Origin: Heliopora coerulea
Taxonomy: Eukaryota > Cnidaria > Anthozoa > Scleralcyonacea > Helioporidae
Length of the DNA: 64,000 nt
Assembly: GCA_030142905.1 (NCBI GenBank)
Contig: JASJOG010000123.1
Location: forward strand, 538,501 to 602,500
Reading direction: 5' to 3'
A program made the translations under genes and the position numbers. Position 1 is the first letter of the stretch, and each line of letters begins with the position of its first letter. Shown here piece after piece: positions 19,746-30,000 of this stretch. The notes beneath the pieces were generated by a model. It saw only the letters and a program-made list of their open reading frames with translations. It was not told the DNA's origin and did not search any database.

Positions 19746-19773
19746 CCACAGGCGTGAAACTCCGAGTAACAAC
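19730..19773 (+). ncRNA. Hammerhead ribozyme 4
   Basis: CTGAAGA (19735-19741) is followed by a short stem II (cgtcc/ggcg), GAAAC, stem III act/agt and GTA at 19766-19768. All core bases match, but stem I (gttct/acaac) has one mismatch. It is the inverted partner of ribozyme 3. Confidence 0.65.
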
Positions 19774-19857
19774 AAATATTCTTTAGTAACTTCACTTACT
19801 TATTGCTCTATCACTTGTGATATTTAGCACTCTGATTGTTCTCCGGATTTGTGTTTT

Positions 19858-19905
19858 GGTGTGTCGAGCTTTCGACTTGGTCCTTCAAGTCTTCGTCAGG
19901 TTATG
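19858..19905 (-). ncRNA. Hammerhead-like motif after the YVND element ORF
   Basis: On the minus strand CTGACGA (rc of 19893-19899), an extra A, a perfect 6-bp stem II (gacttg/caagtc), GAAA and a two-base stem III with CTC are present. Stem I pairs poorly, so it may be decayed. Confidence 0.4.
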
Positions 19906-21262
19906 GTGAGGTATTTGCACGTAGTTTGTTTCTATCAGCTTGGTCCATGAGTCTTTGCGCGTGTAGGCGTTCCGAGCGTCTGATAGGTGGATTGGGCTGT
20001 CGGCTGTTCTCATCGGTGGATTCTGATGAATTGAAGTGATTGGTTGGTTCATGGATAGTAGGCTGTGATGTGATGTTAGTAGGGTGTTCTGACGTATTTG
20101 TGTAGGTTTTGCGGTCTTCGTTTCGGATTTTGAATCGGAGCTGGTGGTATGCTGCAGGAATGTCGATGTGTCTGTTAATTGCGGGTTTGTCGAGGCTGTG
20201 CCATGCTTCCTTAAATTCGCGTGCGTGTCTTGTGTTTGCTTGTCCTAGTACTTTTGTGTTGGCCCAATGGAATCTGTGGTCTGTATTTTGGACGTGTGCA
20301 GCTGGGAGCGATCGTGAGTCTTGTCGCTTGATTGCGTTTTTGTGTTCGGTTAGTCTTGAGTTAATTGTCTTCGAGGTTTCGTCAATGTAAACGTCGTTGC
20401 AATCACGGCAAGGGATCATATAAATGGCGTTATGTTTTTCAAGGTTGTCGATGGTATCTTTGTGTGTTGTGAATATGGATCTGAGTTTACTAGTGGGTTT
20501 GTGTGCTACTTTTATGCGATGTTGTTCCAGTATTCTTGACGTTATTTCGGATATGGTTCGTATGTAGGGTAGAGTTATGTGTCTTGTTTGAGTGGTGTTG
20601 TTGTCTTGTTCGTCGTTCGTGTTTCGTGGAGGATTGTGTTGTCGTTGTACGCTGAATTTGTCGATGAAGTGTCTAGGATAATTGTTCTTTCTGAATGTTT
20701 CGTGTAGATATTCTTGTTCTTTCTTTTTGCTCTCTTGGGTGTTGCAGTGTGTTTCAATTCGGTTGAAGAGAGTTCTGATACAGCTGATCTTGTGTTGGGT
20801 TGGGTGGTTGCTCTGGTAGTTTAATATTTGATCGGTATGGGTTTTCTTTCGGTACACTTGGGTTTTGATCTTTCCATTGTCTGTTCTCGTGAGTAAAACG
20901 TCCAGGAATGCTATTTGATAGTTATGCTCTGTCTCCATTGTAAAAGCGATATCTTCGGTGGTGTTGTTGATGATGCGGTACAACTCATCGATTTGTTCTG
21001 TTTTTGTAATAGCAAATACATCGTTGACGTATCTATTCCATAGTTTTATGTTGTTGTTTTCAGAGAATACTTTCCGTTCCAAATCTTGCATGACGGCTTC
21101 GGCCAAGAAGCTGGAGAGGGGTGACCCCATTGGCGTGCCGGATGTTTGTCTGTAGTACGAGTTATGGAATTGAAATTCGGTAGATAAACAGAGGTCGAGG
21201 AGGTCTAAGATGTTGTCTTTGCTCAATGAGGTTGTGGATGTCCAAGATGAGTTGGTAGAAAG
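19901..21262 (-). pseudogene. Penelope-like RT and GIY-YIG with mutated catalytic motifs
   Basis: One long open frame of about 440 residues begins inside the RT. It has TSGTPMGSPLSSFLAEAVMQ, then RYVNDVFAI where the catalytic YVDD should be, then IAFLDVLL, VYRKKTHTDQIL and LPYIRTISEITSRIL. The nuclease part is AIYMIPCRDCNDVYIDETS, where the conserved YIG has become YID. Both catalytic centres therefore carry an inactivating change although the frame is open to its stop at 19901. The C-terminal 100 residues are Arg/Asn/Gln-rich. The N-terminal RT half is absent. Confidence 0.85.
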
Positions 21263-21300
21263 AAGTAAGAGACAAAACTCGAATTACTTCATAGAACTTT

Positions 21301-21360
21301 TTAATCACGACAAATTTGTTTCGCATGGCAAGCCAAGCTTGCCACACTCGACAGGTGATA
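21301..21360 (-). ncRNA. Hammerhead ribozyme 5 (mutated core)
   Basis: Same layout as ribozyme 6, but on the minus strand the core reads CTGTCGA in place of CTGACGA, changing the invariant A. It is predicted inactive. Confidence 0.7.
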
Positions 21361-21459
21361 ATCGCGTTTGATGTGACATACCAAAGAACTTAGTTACTTG
21401 AATGAGATATAGCGTCATAGACTAATAGGTGTCAGTTTACAATAGTGTTTATAGTAGAG

Positions 21460-23704
21460 TTATTGGTTGCTTAATTGAAATATCTTTCTATGTCTGCATG
21501 TAGTTATAAGTTCATTTCTTCTGTTGACTGAGCTCAATTCCGGGTGGTAAATAATTAAAAATTTTTCATGAAGGCAAAGATTACAACGTTTTGTTTTGTT
21601 AGAATAAGCCTTACATTTCCTAAGGATTTTCCATTTGATTGAGTATAGAACATTTGATTCTTTTAAAGACCAGATGTATTTGCTAAGTTCTGTTGCATGT
21701 TTCTTGTTAGTACCTTTGAATGAACTGCGGTGGTTGTTGAACCTGGTTTTGAATCTGCCTGCAGTGAGTCCGACGTACGTTTGACTTTCGTTGTTGTCGT
21801 CTCTGGTTACCATCGCTTGGTAAACGATGCTTTCTGCTAGGCATTTTCCAGACAAAGGGCAGGAATCTTTTTGTCGGCAGTTACACTCTCGGTTTTCGGT
21901 GTCGTCTGTTGTGGTTGTTTGCTGTGCTTTCGTGAGTAGAGATTTGTTGTGGGCAGAGATTATGTTGTGGAAATTTGGCATGCAGCTGTAACTGAGTTTA
22001 AGGGTGTTTCTGTTTAGGATTTTGTGCAGTGGATGGTCTGTTGGAAAGCATTCGTCGATGATTTTTAGAAATTTGTGGCCTATATTTGTCGCTGTGTTGG
22101 AGTTGTATGGCGGATTAAACCATATGACGCGTCTGGTTCTTGAACGCTTTGGTTTCGCGGGTTTAGGGTTAAACTTTAGCGTGTGATTGTATCCGCTTTT
22201 TTGTAAGGCTTCTTGATATGGTGGAATGGCTGTATTAAACTATCTTTTGTCTGATGATATTTTGGAGAGTCTTCTGTTGATTGATTCAGGTATGGTACGT
22301 AGAATGGAAGGAGGGTGATTGCTGCGGCTGTTCACATACTGCGGTATGTTTCCCGGTTTCATAAATGGTTTGTAGGTGGCGGATCTAAGGTCTAATGTAA
22401 TGTCGAGGTAGTTAACGCACTTTTTGTTAGCTTCAATGGTGATCTTGAGGCCGTAGTCATTAAATGTTTGTAGATGTGCTTCTTGATATTTTCAATGTCT
22501 TTCGGTGATTTATTAAGGGCAGCAAGTTCGTCGTCTCTGTAAAGTCCGATGTTGTTGTCATATATCGGTGTTAGTTTTGACAGTAGGAAGGAGCTGACAA
22601 TTTCACGTCTCTACTCCCTCAAACGAACCCATCGTCACGTCAAAAAGTGAGGTCGATGATTTCTTGCACCAAGCTGTGTTTTCGTCGAAGAGAATGGATT
22701 TCTTTGCCTGGATAATAATGTTTTTCTCGTCTTCGGTTATTTCGTCGTAGTTGGATGCGAAAGACAGGGCATCTAGAAGTAATTTTTCAGATATCAAGGG
22801 GTAGAAGTCAACTATGTCGAAGCTGATAAATGAGCGGTCTGATTTATCTGTCAGCTAGTTGAACCAGATGATAACTGAGTCAGTATTTTTCCATTGGTTT
22901 AGTTTTGTAGAATTGACAATTTTGGAGTTGATGCGTTGGAGGATTTGTTTGCTAATAATTCCGATTTCTGATTTTGATGGGTTTATCAGTCTGCAAGTGG
23001 GCTTGTTGTTGAAATTGGGTTTGTGATCTTTTAGCGTGATGAAAGAATCTTTAGTTGCGAGAGCGTCGATTCTGTTGTCGAGGTCGAGATTTTGGGCAAT
23101 TTTCTTTTCGGATGATACAATCTTGTTTTTTTGCGTTGTCGGGAGCTTTCTTGTAGGATTTTGTAATTGTGGTGTTGAGTAATTGTTTATATGAGGCAGT
23201 GTCCAGTCGGTAGAAGTTTGTGGTCTTGTCAACAGCAACGAGTAGTTTGTCGTCAGATCGTATTTTCTTTGCGTCCTGTGCTAAGTTGTTCTAGAAGTTG
23301 TCGCGTTGAGTTTTAAAATTTATGTTTTAAATGAATTCAAGCATCTTGTCTTCGAACTGGCTTAGTTCTTTCACTGCTGGTGGGTTTTTGGTCGAGTTAA
23401 ATCCGAAGGTTTCTTTATCTGAAGTTTCTGTCGGATGTAGATAATGGTAGGCTTTCCAGCGAACTCGTCGGAGGAAGGATTCTGTTTTTTCAATTAAGCG
23501 TTTCAAGTATTCTTTTGGTGCGGCGATCGTTATGTTCTTAGTCGAGTATCCAAGATTGACACGTTCCATATTGGTTAGTAGAGTGCTCAACAGTAAAGGA
23601 ACGAAATAGACAAATATCTTGAGTGAAACCATATACAGGCAGAGTGCTCGATACCGAAGTAGAGCAAAATATAAGAGAAGTGACATGATGTTTTGATGTG
23701 ACAT
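21460..23704 (-). pseudogene. YRDD-type Penelope-like RT plus GIY-YIG nuclease, fragmented
   Basis: Collinear minus-strand pieces in shifting frames run from an N-terminal region (23704-23327) through [18 protein letters not shown] (about 23065-23010), SFISFDIVDFYP-like and DALSFASNYDEIT blocks, and [19 protein letters not shown] then places the catalytic Asp pair at 22530-22541. The C-terminal piece (21981-21460) has a CNC/CPLSGKC zinc cluster, TYVGLTAGRFKTRFNNH (GIY-YIG core) and a KRCNLCLHEK knuckle. Several stops and frameshifts make it a pseudogene. YRDD replaces the more common YVDD and marks a distinct Penelope-like lineage from its neighbours. Confidence 0.75.
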
Positions 23705-23740
23705 GCCAAAGAACTAAGTTCTTTGGCATGTCACATCAAA
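23692..23740. repeat. 24-bp-arm perfect palindrome
   Basis: The arm tttgatgtgacatgccaaag is followed at once by its inverted copy, with essentially no spacer, at 23716. It is the junction of the element body with its inverted terminal repeat. Confidence 0.9.
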
Positions 23741-23745
23741 CGCGA

Positions 23746-23805
23746 TTATCACCTGACGAGTGTGGCAAGCTTAGCTTGCCATACGAAACAAATTTGTCGT
23801 GATTA
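23746..23805 (+). ncRNA. Hammerhead ribozyme 6
   Basis: CTGACGA (23753-23759), a 10-bp stem II (gtgtggcaag/cttgccatac), CGAAAC, palindromic stem III (acaaatttgt) and cleavage triplet GTC (23796-23798) are all present. Stem I is tatcac/gtgat. The core is complete. Confidence 0.8.
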
Positions 23806-23808
23806 AAA

Positions 23809-23860
23809 AGTTCTATGAAGTAATTCGAGTTTTCAAAACTCGAATTACTTCATAGAATTT
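23809..23860. repeat. Palindrome at element end
   Basis: gttctatgaagtaattcgag is followed by ctcgaattacttcatagaa in inverted orientation around 23833. The same words form the 3' end of the element at 21276. Confidence 0.85.
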
Positions 23861-23940
23861 GTCTCTCACTTCTCTTATATTTTGCTCTACTTTGGTATCG
23901 AGCACTCTGCCTGTATATGGTTTCACTCAAGATATTTGTC

Positions 23941-23976
<36 letters not shown>

Positions 23977-24089
23977 TATATAAAACTTCAAATAACCAGC
24001 AAAACCAAGAACTTAAAACAATATAAATCATCAATATAAGTTCAAACTTTATTTTACATAAAATAAAGTTTGAACTTATATTGATGATT

Positions 24090-24113
<24 letters not shown>
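23941..24113. repeat. TA microsatellites and a 31-bp-arm palindrome
   Basis: TA-rich tracts lie at 23941-23982 and 24090-24113. Between them, ataaatcatcaatataagtt and onward (24022-24052) is inverted at 24060-24092 around 'tttacat'. Confidence 0.85.
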
Positions 24114-24120
<7 letters not shown>

Positions 24121-24164
24121 CTACAGACGGATCCATTTCGCCTTACTGGACCTCATCAGTGTAG
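24121..24164 (-). ncRNA. Hammerhead ribozyme 7
   Basis: On the minus strand stem I ctaca/tgtag is perfect. The core CTGATGA, GAAA and cleavage GTC are intact. Stem III is tgg/ccg with a wobble pair. Stem II has mismatches compared with ribozyme 8. Confidence 0.65.
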
Positions 24165-24350
24165 TGCTGACGAGCAGGATGGAGAAGCCTATATTATATA
24201 GGCAACTCAAATGTCCCACACATGTGGTACATCTAAGCCATGCCAGAGTGCTCTAACTAGAGACTAGTGATTATACGCAAATTCGCTAGAGACATGACTC
24301 ATCCTGTAGAGTGCTCAATATGAACCAAAAGGCCATAGAACGATATCTAA

Positions 24351-24394
24351 CTACAGACGGAACCGTTTCGGCCTACTGGGCCTCATCAGTGTGA
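24351..24394 (-). ncRNA. Hammerhead ribozyme 8
   Basis: On the minus strand CTGATGA is followed by a perfect ggcc/ggcc stem II with loop cagta, then GAAAC, a cgg/ccg stem III with a TT loop, and GTC. The core is complete. Stem I (tcaca/tgtag) keeps only three pairs plus a wobble. Confidence 0.75.
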
Positions 24395-24430
24395 TGCTGA
24401 CGAGCAGGATGAAGAAGCCTATATTATATA

Positions 24431-24432
24431 AG

Positions 24433-24523
<91 letters not shown>
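24431..24523. repeat. (TC)n(TA)n(GA)n hairpin microsatellite
   Basis: About 40 bases of TC repeats, 14 of TA and 38 of GA repeats form one long self-complementary block. A further TA tract runs to 24587. Confidence 0.95.
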
Positions 24524-24526
<3 letters not shown>

Positions 24527-24537
24527 CTCTCTATCTA

Positions 24538-24579
<42 letters not shown>

Positions 24580-24587
24580 TAGATAGA

Positions 24588-24699
24588 TAACGAAACTCAA
24601 CCGACTAAAAGCACCGACTTACGCTATTGCAACTGCCAGCGTACTGACGAATGCCCAACCGGAGGCAAATGCCTACAAAAAAGCCTAGTCTACAAAGCT
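24588..24699 (+). pseudogene. Penelope-like GIY-YIG N-terminal zinc-cluster fragment
   Basis: The plus-strand frame reads RYCNCQRTDECPTGGKCL followed by QKSLVYKA. This matches the 'CNC...CPLSGKCL...VYQA' entrance of the GIY-YIG protein at 21981. It is cut at 24699 by the tail of the LINE fragment. Confidence 0.75.
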
Positions 24700-25802
24700 G
24701 GTGGTGGTAGGTGGTGGTAAAACTTTATTTAAACACGCTAGCCTTGATCATCATAATATGCTGCTTTCTACGAGGAGCGTCACACAATAACTATATACAA
24801 ACTGACCAATATACAAGTTAAGCAATATAAGCAAAGTTGAAAAAAAAAATTGAAAATTGGTGCGATCCAATAACAATCACGTCCGGCGTATTTTCTTTTT
24901 AAAAGAAAAAAGAGTTTCAGACTTTCGAAAATCTTCAGGAAGATGATTCCACTGCATGGTACCACTATATCAAAAACTTTTCTTCAGAAGTTCACTATTG
25001 GGCTTAGGCAAGAATAGGTCTGTATTGCTACTACGTAAATTATAATTATTCTGAATTGTATTTCTTTTACAGAAAAGTTCATTTAGATTAGGGGCAGTGT
25101 GGTTATTAAGTATTTTGTACATCAATATCAATTTGTTCTCTAATCGTTTCACATCAAGTGTTTGACAACCGAGAGCGTCCATGACATCGGCCGATCTAAC
25201 ATCGTAACTGAGTCCAGAAATCACTCTAGCTGTACGACATTGAAACTTTTGTAATTTATCTTGAAGTGTTTTACCACAATTATCCCACAGAGGGGAGCAG
25301 TAATCGAAATAAGGTTGAACCAGTGCTTTATAAATTGTTTGTAGAGTTGCACGTGGAACGTAGGGCTTTATACGCCTCATAGCTCCAATTCCTTCACTCA
25401 CTTTTCTGCATATTGTCTCGATATGTTCACCCCAAGTTAATTTTTCATCAATATCCACCCCTAAACATGTATATTTACTGGTTCGAAAAATAGGGGTATT
25501 GTTCATAAGTACTGGTGTATTTCCAACTTTATTGGTAAGATTATGAGATGACTCAACAAACATCACCTTTGTTTTGGTGGGATGGTGTTGTAGTTTATTT
25601 TTCAAAAGCCACATCTGAATATTATTTAAGTCGCTATTTAAATTCTGAATTAATGTCTCAATATCTTCTGAAGAAGACGAAATTTGTGTATCATCTGCAT
25701 AGAGATATGGAGTTGTTTTTTCATATAATCAGGCATGTCATTTACGTAAAGTAAAAATAACAATGGTCCCAATATTGAGCCCTGCGGAATACCGCATCTT
25801 AT
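24700..25802 (-). mobile_element. 5'-truncated copy of LINE A (CR1-like)
   Basis: The minus-strand sequence is nearly identical to 37258-38373 of LINE A, including the 3' UTR and a ccaccacctaccacc-type tail at 24700-24719. The coding remnant covers the end of the RT (YADD region, 25700) and the C-terminal domain (25614-24970, GVDIDEKLTWGEHIETICRK). It shares the one-base frameshift before YADD with LINE A. It inserted into Penelope-derived DNA. Confidence 0.9.
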
Positions 25803-26094
25803 ATTGGGGACAACCAAGAGAAAAAAGCCTATATTGGGGTTACAGCTAACGTTTTCAAAGAACTCGAACTCCCCGCTAACTCGAACTAATTTCATACTCC
25901 CTTGGTTCAAATTTACTCCGTTAACTCGAACTCTATTTTGGAAACGTCGGTCGATAAACCTGGAAGTGTCAGGACGGAGCTATTTGACTAGTCGGAATCT
26001 TCAATCTTTACTGATAACAACGTGACAATGTACGGAAACGTAATTCAAACCACGAAAAGACCATCTTTCCGGAGTGACACGGTTTAATTTGCTA
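25803..26094. other. Intergenic remnant
   Basis: It contains repeated aactcgaact words (25862-25935) like those of decayed MITEs. No gene. Confidence 0.5.
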
Positions 26095-26509
26095 ATAATT
26101 CTTTTCATGAAACCAGCCGGCTTAACAACTGTCCTTCACAATTCAAACCTGTCTTCTACCGACGTCATGTTGACGATTGTTTTCTTTTGTTTCGATCTTC
26201 GGCTCATGCTCTACCATTTATTAACTATCTAAACTCACAGCATGCTAATATCAAATTTACGCACGAAACCGAGAACAGTAACGCCTTACTTTTCTTGGAC
26301 ATTAAAATTAATCGCTCTAAAACTAATTTCACCATGAGTATCTACCGAAAATCCACTTATACCGGTTTACTGACTAACTTTAATAGTTTTATTCCGGAAG
26401 GCTATAAAAAAGGCCTTATCTTTTCCCTTTTATTTCGATATTTTAATATATGCTCTAGTTACTCCATCTTTAAGATAAAACATATTCCGAAAAATCATGT
26501 CATCTTGTA
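26095..26509 (+). pseudogene. Penelope-like RT palm fragment (HVDD)
   Basis: The plus-strand frame runs from QFKPVFYRRHVDDCFLLF (catalytic box with His in place of Tyr) through NIKFTHETENSNALLFLDIK to MSIYRKSTYTGLLTNFNSFI. This is the Penelope RT palm/thumb order. No N- or C-terminal parts or nuclease are attached. It is a distinct, older family. Confidence 0.8.
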
Positions 26510-27002
26510 AACTCAAGATTCGAGTTATATAAGAGACGAGAGAGAAAGTGAAATGGTGATATTTTAAACACCCAAAAGTAAGGACAGATAAATTTCTACA
26601 AACTTTTATTCCTACATGTGTTAAAGAATTTCCTGAAAGTTTTAATGGTCATATTCAAATTCTATTTTTACTATTGCCTGACGCAATATAATAATATTTT
26701 AATCACTTTATGTATTTTAATCCTTATTATGTAAACTGCGATGTGTTTTTGATAATAATAAGGCCAATAAAGCCAATTTAGTTACGATTTCCGCCTGGAC
26801 AATCACTCGTAAACATTTTAAAGTTCTAACCAAGAAAATGCTTCCATTACTTTCTTTAAAACCCGAGGGGCACCACCACGTGCCCTATGATATATTTCTG
26901 ATACATAACATACATAACCTAAGCTTTACAACAATAACATACATCACGATTGGACAGTATATGTTTATGATGTTCTTTATACGATGCTCTCAAGCTATTC
27001 TA
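26510..27002. other. Intergenic DNA, nothing recognised
   Basis: AT-rich with no family-like ORF. The stretch 26565-26720 may be further 3' Penelope sequence but carries no motif. Confidence 0.4.
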
Positions 27003-27085
27003 CTCAGAAAAACTTTCTGAGTCCCTGACGGGAATCGAACCCGTAACCTGATCGCCAGTGAGATGCTATAACCTGGCTTTGTTCC
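27003..27085 (-). repeat. tRNA-like repeat with 3' hairpin (copy 2 of 3)
   Basis: The minus strand shows catctcactggcgatcagg, then acgggttcgattcccgt (B-box-like, strong T-arm), then a ctcagaaa/tttctgag hairpin (27003-27021). The D-arm region is altered (ccaggttatagc). Confidence 0.6.
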
Positions 27086-30000
27086 GTGTATTCTGCTGGG
27101 CATTGATATTTGTCCTGAGATTGAGCTACATGGACTCAGATGGCGAGCGAAGGTTACATTTATGTACTGGCCCGTATTAATTCGAATGTTTGGCCTTTAA
27201 AAAGCTTTTCTTTGCACTTGCTTGCGGAGCGTTTATGCGAGAAGAGGTACTTATCATGGAAGGACGTTTATGTCGCGCAACCTACTTGCGTTTAGGGATT
27301 GCGCTCGAGCTGGCGCGTTATTCACGACACCTGGGACGATTCTTTCTTTTGCGTTGATTACAGACTGTCCAACCATCCCGATTTCGTCGGGATTATCCCG
27401 ATTTTGCTTGAAAATCCCGAATCCCGATCACTATGCCGTCGGGATAGGAAAAATCCCGATTTTGACATTTGCTTCAAGTAACAAGAAGCCTAGAAAGATA
27501 TTTTCGTCAAATTCTAATAGTACAGATATCTTTCGAAGACCCAATCAAAACAATGGCGCCAGTGGTAAAGAGACGGATGAAATGAACAGGACATAAATTA
27601 GACAGGTGGTCTTTAAATAAGTCAGGAATATCTGATTTCTCAAACTTCTTCTAGATGAATATGTCTCTCATTACAATATCATTTCAGTACAGTAGCATAT
27701 TTTATAAAAAAAACAAGGGCAAACTACGATCAACTAACAGAACATTTTTGGCAGAAATTGTCATCTGGAATAGTTAGAAATCGTGTTTAAAGACATCAAG
27801 AATGGGGGAGCATGCTCCCAGAACCCCCCTCGTAAAATCCCGATTTCGCGAGGTCCTTATAATGGACAGTCTGTGATTAAGTCAAGCTCTCAACATTACA
27901 ACACCAGCTACGAATCTACAAAAAAAGCGCTCTTAAACCTAAATTTACAAGTTATACTTATTGGTTAAACGCAGAAGACATTCTTTGTCTTCTTTGTCTC
28001 CAACGTATTTTCTCAACATTTCAAAATAATATCAATAACAACATCTCAACAATATCAAAATTTGCGTCCTCATCAATCGTCAAAATCGATCTGAGTATGA
28101 ACGCTTGAATGAGAACTGTGATCGATCCAAACGTGTGTGAACGCCTTCACGAAGCGAACTGAGATCGATCTCAGATCGATTCAAGTTAGATCGATCTCAG
28201 TGTGAACGGCCCCTAATCTACTTGGTCAAGCTCGCTCGATGAATCAGCACAAAGGTTAACTACATTCCGAAGTCCTATCCTACTTGCTTGCTTTATCCTG
28301 ATAACTAAGTTTTTCTTTGTAAATTACAGAGTCATTCTTTTTCTCTCTTCTACAAGAGTTTATTAAAAACTCTCAATATTTGCGAGGCGTTTATTCGAGT
28401 AGAGCCGTTTATTCCAACGAGGTTTATTCAAAAAAAAGGAAGAAATTATAAAAGAACACAAACTGCTTTGTGGAGTACTGAAACTGGCAGAAAAAATGGC
28501 TGTGGGTCCGTCACTTTTTTGGTTCATATTTTGAGCCAGTCTTTGACCACAAAAATGTCAACTGCGATATGCACTTTATCTTTATTTTAGTGTACATCTG
28601 TTCTATGTCAAATGGTCCTTGTAAACATTTATCGTATTTGCCTATTTTGAACGCGTGAATATCTCTCGGAGTAGATAAGACTTGAACTAAGAGAAAAACG
28701 CCGTTGTTCCCCACCATGAATGCGTACTTTTAAATCGTTCTGGGCTCTTGAAGAACAATGAAAGACTGCACTTAAATTGATCCGGAATCGCCACCTTTTG
28801 GAAGAGTTGATCAGTGTTTAACTCATTCCGGACAGCAGGTCACTTAGTGATGAGTAATTCAGACAGGGTGACTTGAGACAATCAAATATAGAAATTCAGA
28901 TTAAACTCGTTACAAGTTCGATTACTTGAAAGCAAGAAATATTTTCGCGATCCATGTTTTACGTGAGCTAATGTCTCTGCTGCAAGGTTTCCGAACAGTG
29001 TTTACTCAAATCTGCCAGATGCTCATCATGGCGTTCATGCTAACGTCGGCATAAACTCACAATTGCAAATTAAATTCCTTGATAATGAACTACTTACTTT
29101 GCCATTGCTGGTTGAGTTGGTTAAATTCACGGACCCATGTGGGTGAATTTCATATGGAAGTGACAAGACAATTACAAACAGAAGCTCTACTCCGTACACA
29201 CGCTTCTTCGAATTCATTGTTGATGTGTCATCTCTCCTCGATCTGGATATTTTCTTTGGAGATGTTCACGAGGGTTTCATGCTTTTATGTAGTACAGTGC
29301 ATCAATATAGAGAGCTTTTCGGACGTGACGTTGTGCTTTCTCGACCAAACGATCACAGTTTGTATTTATTAATTCAGGCGAGCTAAACTTCTTCCTGCTC
29401 TGAAGCGGGCCCTCTGACATGCAAGATATTCTAGTGGATGGCTAAGTTATCATTATCGATTTCTATATTTGGGGAAATTATTCGAGAGGGGCGATTATTC
29501 GAGCAGGGGCGATTATTCAAGAAAATACGGTAATTCAGAGATCGCAACACCTGCCCTATTTGGGCAAAGTCTTACGTGTCCTTCGTTAGTGATAGTATTT
29601 TTCCTTCAAATCCTAATGCCACGTTGCCCTACTGCGCTCGAAATAATCAAAATCGTCGTAACTGTGGCTTGATGTTATAGCTTATATATAGGTTAAAAGC
29701 CTAGGCAGAGGTTTTTATTCAACTGTTAAGACTGAGCGCGAAGTGCGAGGTCTTTACATTGGAATAAAAACCGACCCTGCGGCTTTTAACTTGTTTATAT
29801 GCTCATCAGACCATATTCTTTTGTTTTCCGGAGGTTCTAAAAATGCATTTGAAATTTAGATTACTGGTGATATGAATTCTTATAGCAATAACAATTGAGG
29901 TATTGTTCTGCTGTTTTTCAACAAGGAATTCATCTTTTATAGTTAAGTGCTTTGGGCGTACACTCAAGCTCATGAAAACTCTTTTGTGCTATTTCCTCTA

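Larger units (their letters stand above)
19836..21262 (-). mobile_element. Penelope-like element, 5'-truncated (YVND copy)
   Basis: A minus-strand RT plus GIY-YIG coding region is cut at its 5' side near 21262, where the terminal repeat of the next element starts. A hammerhead-like motif follows the stop codon immediately, at 19858-19905. Confidence 0.8.
21262..23945 (-). mobile_element. Penelope-like element, YRDD family, with inverted terminal hammerhead repeats
   Basis: A 3' terminal region (21276-21396) carrying hammerhead 5 is repeated in inverted orientation at 23717-23843, carrying hammerhead 6. A further inverted pair (23608-23690 and 23862-23945) forms a large palindromic 5' structure centred near 23716 and 23833. 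The body is a decayed minus-strand RT/GIY-YIG coding region. It abuts the truncated YVND element. Confidence 0.8.
24118..24440 (-). repeat. Tandem terminal repeats of a Penelope-like element
   Basis: A unit of about 80 bp (ctacagacgg ... gagaagcctatattatata) at 24121-24202 recurs in direct orientation at 24351-24432, a period of about 230 bp. Each unit contains one minus-strand hammerhead. The spacer has a different sequence. Confidence 0.8.

Noticed and set aside
24165..24180. Plus-strand ctgacgag as a further hammerhead
   Set aside because: No GAAA segment or cleavage triplet follows at a usable distance.
24391..24582. ORF with Ser-Leu and Arg-Glu runs
   Set aside because: It is a translation of the TC/TA/GA microsatellite.
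27222..27596. 124-codon ORF
   Set aside because: It spans repeated 'atcccgattt' words and has no recognisable domain. It is more likely decayed repeat sequence.
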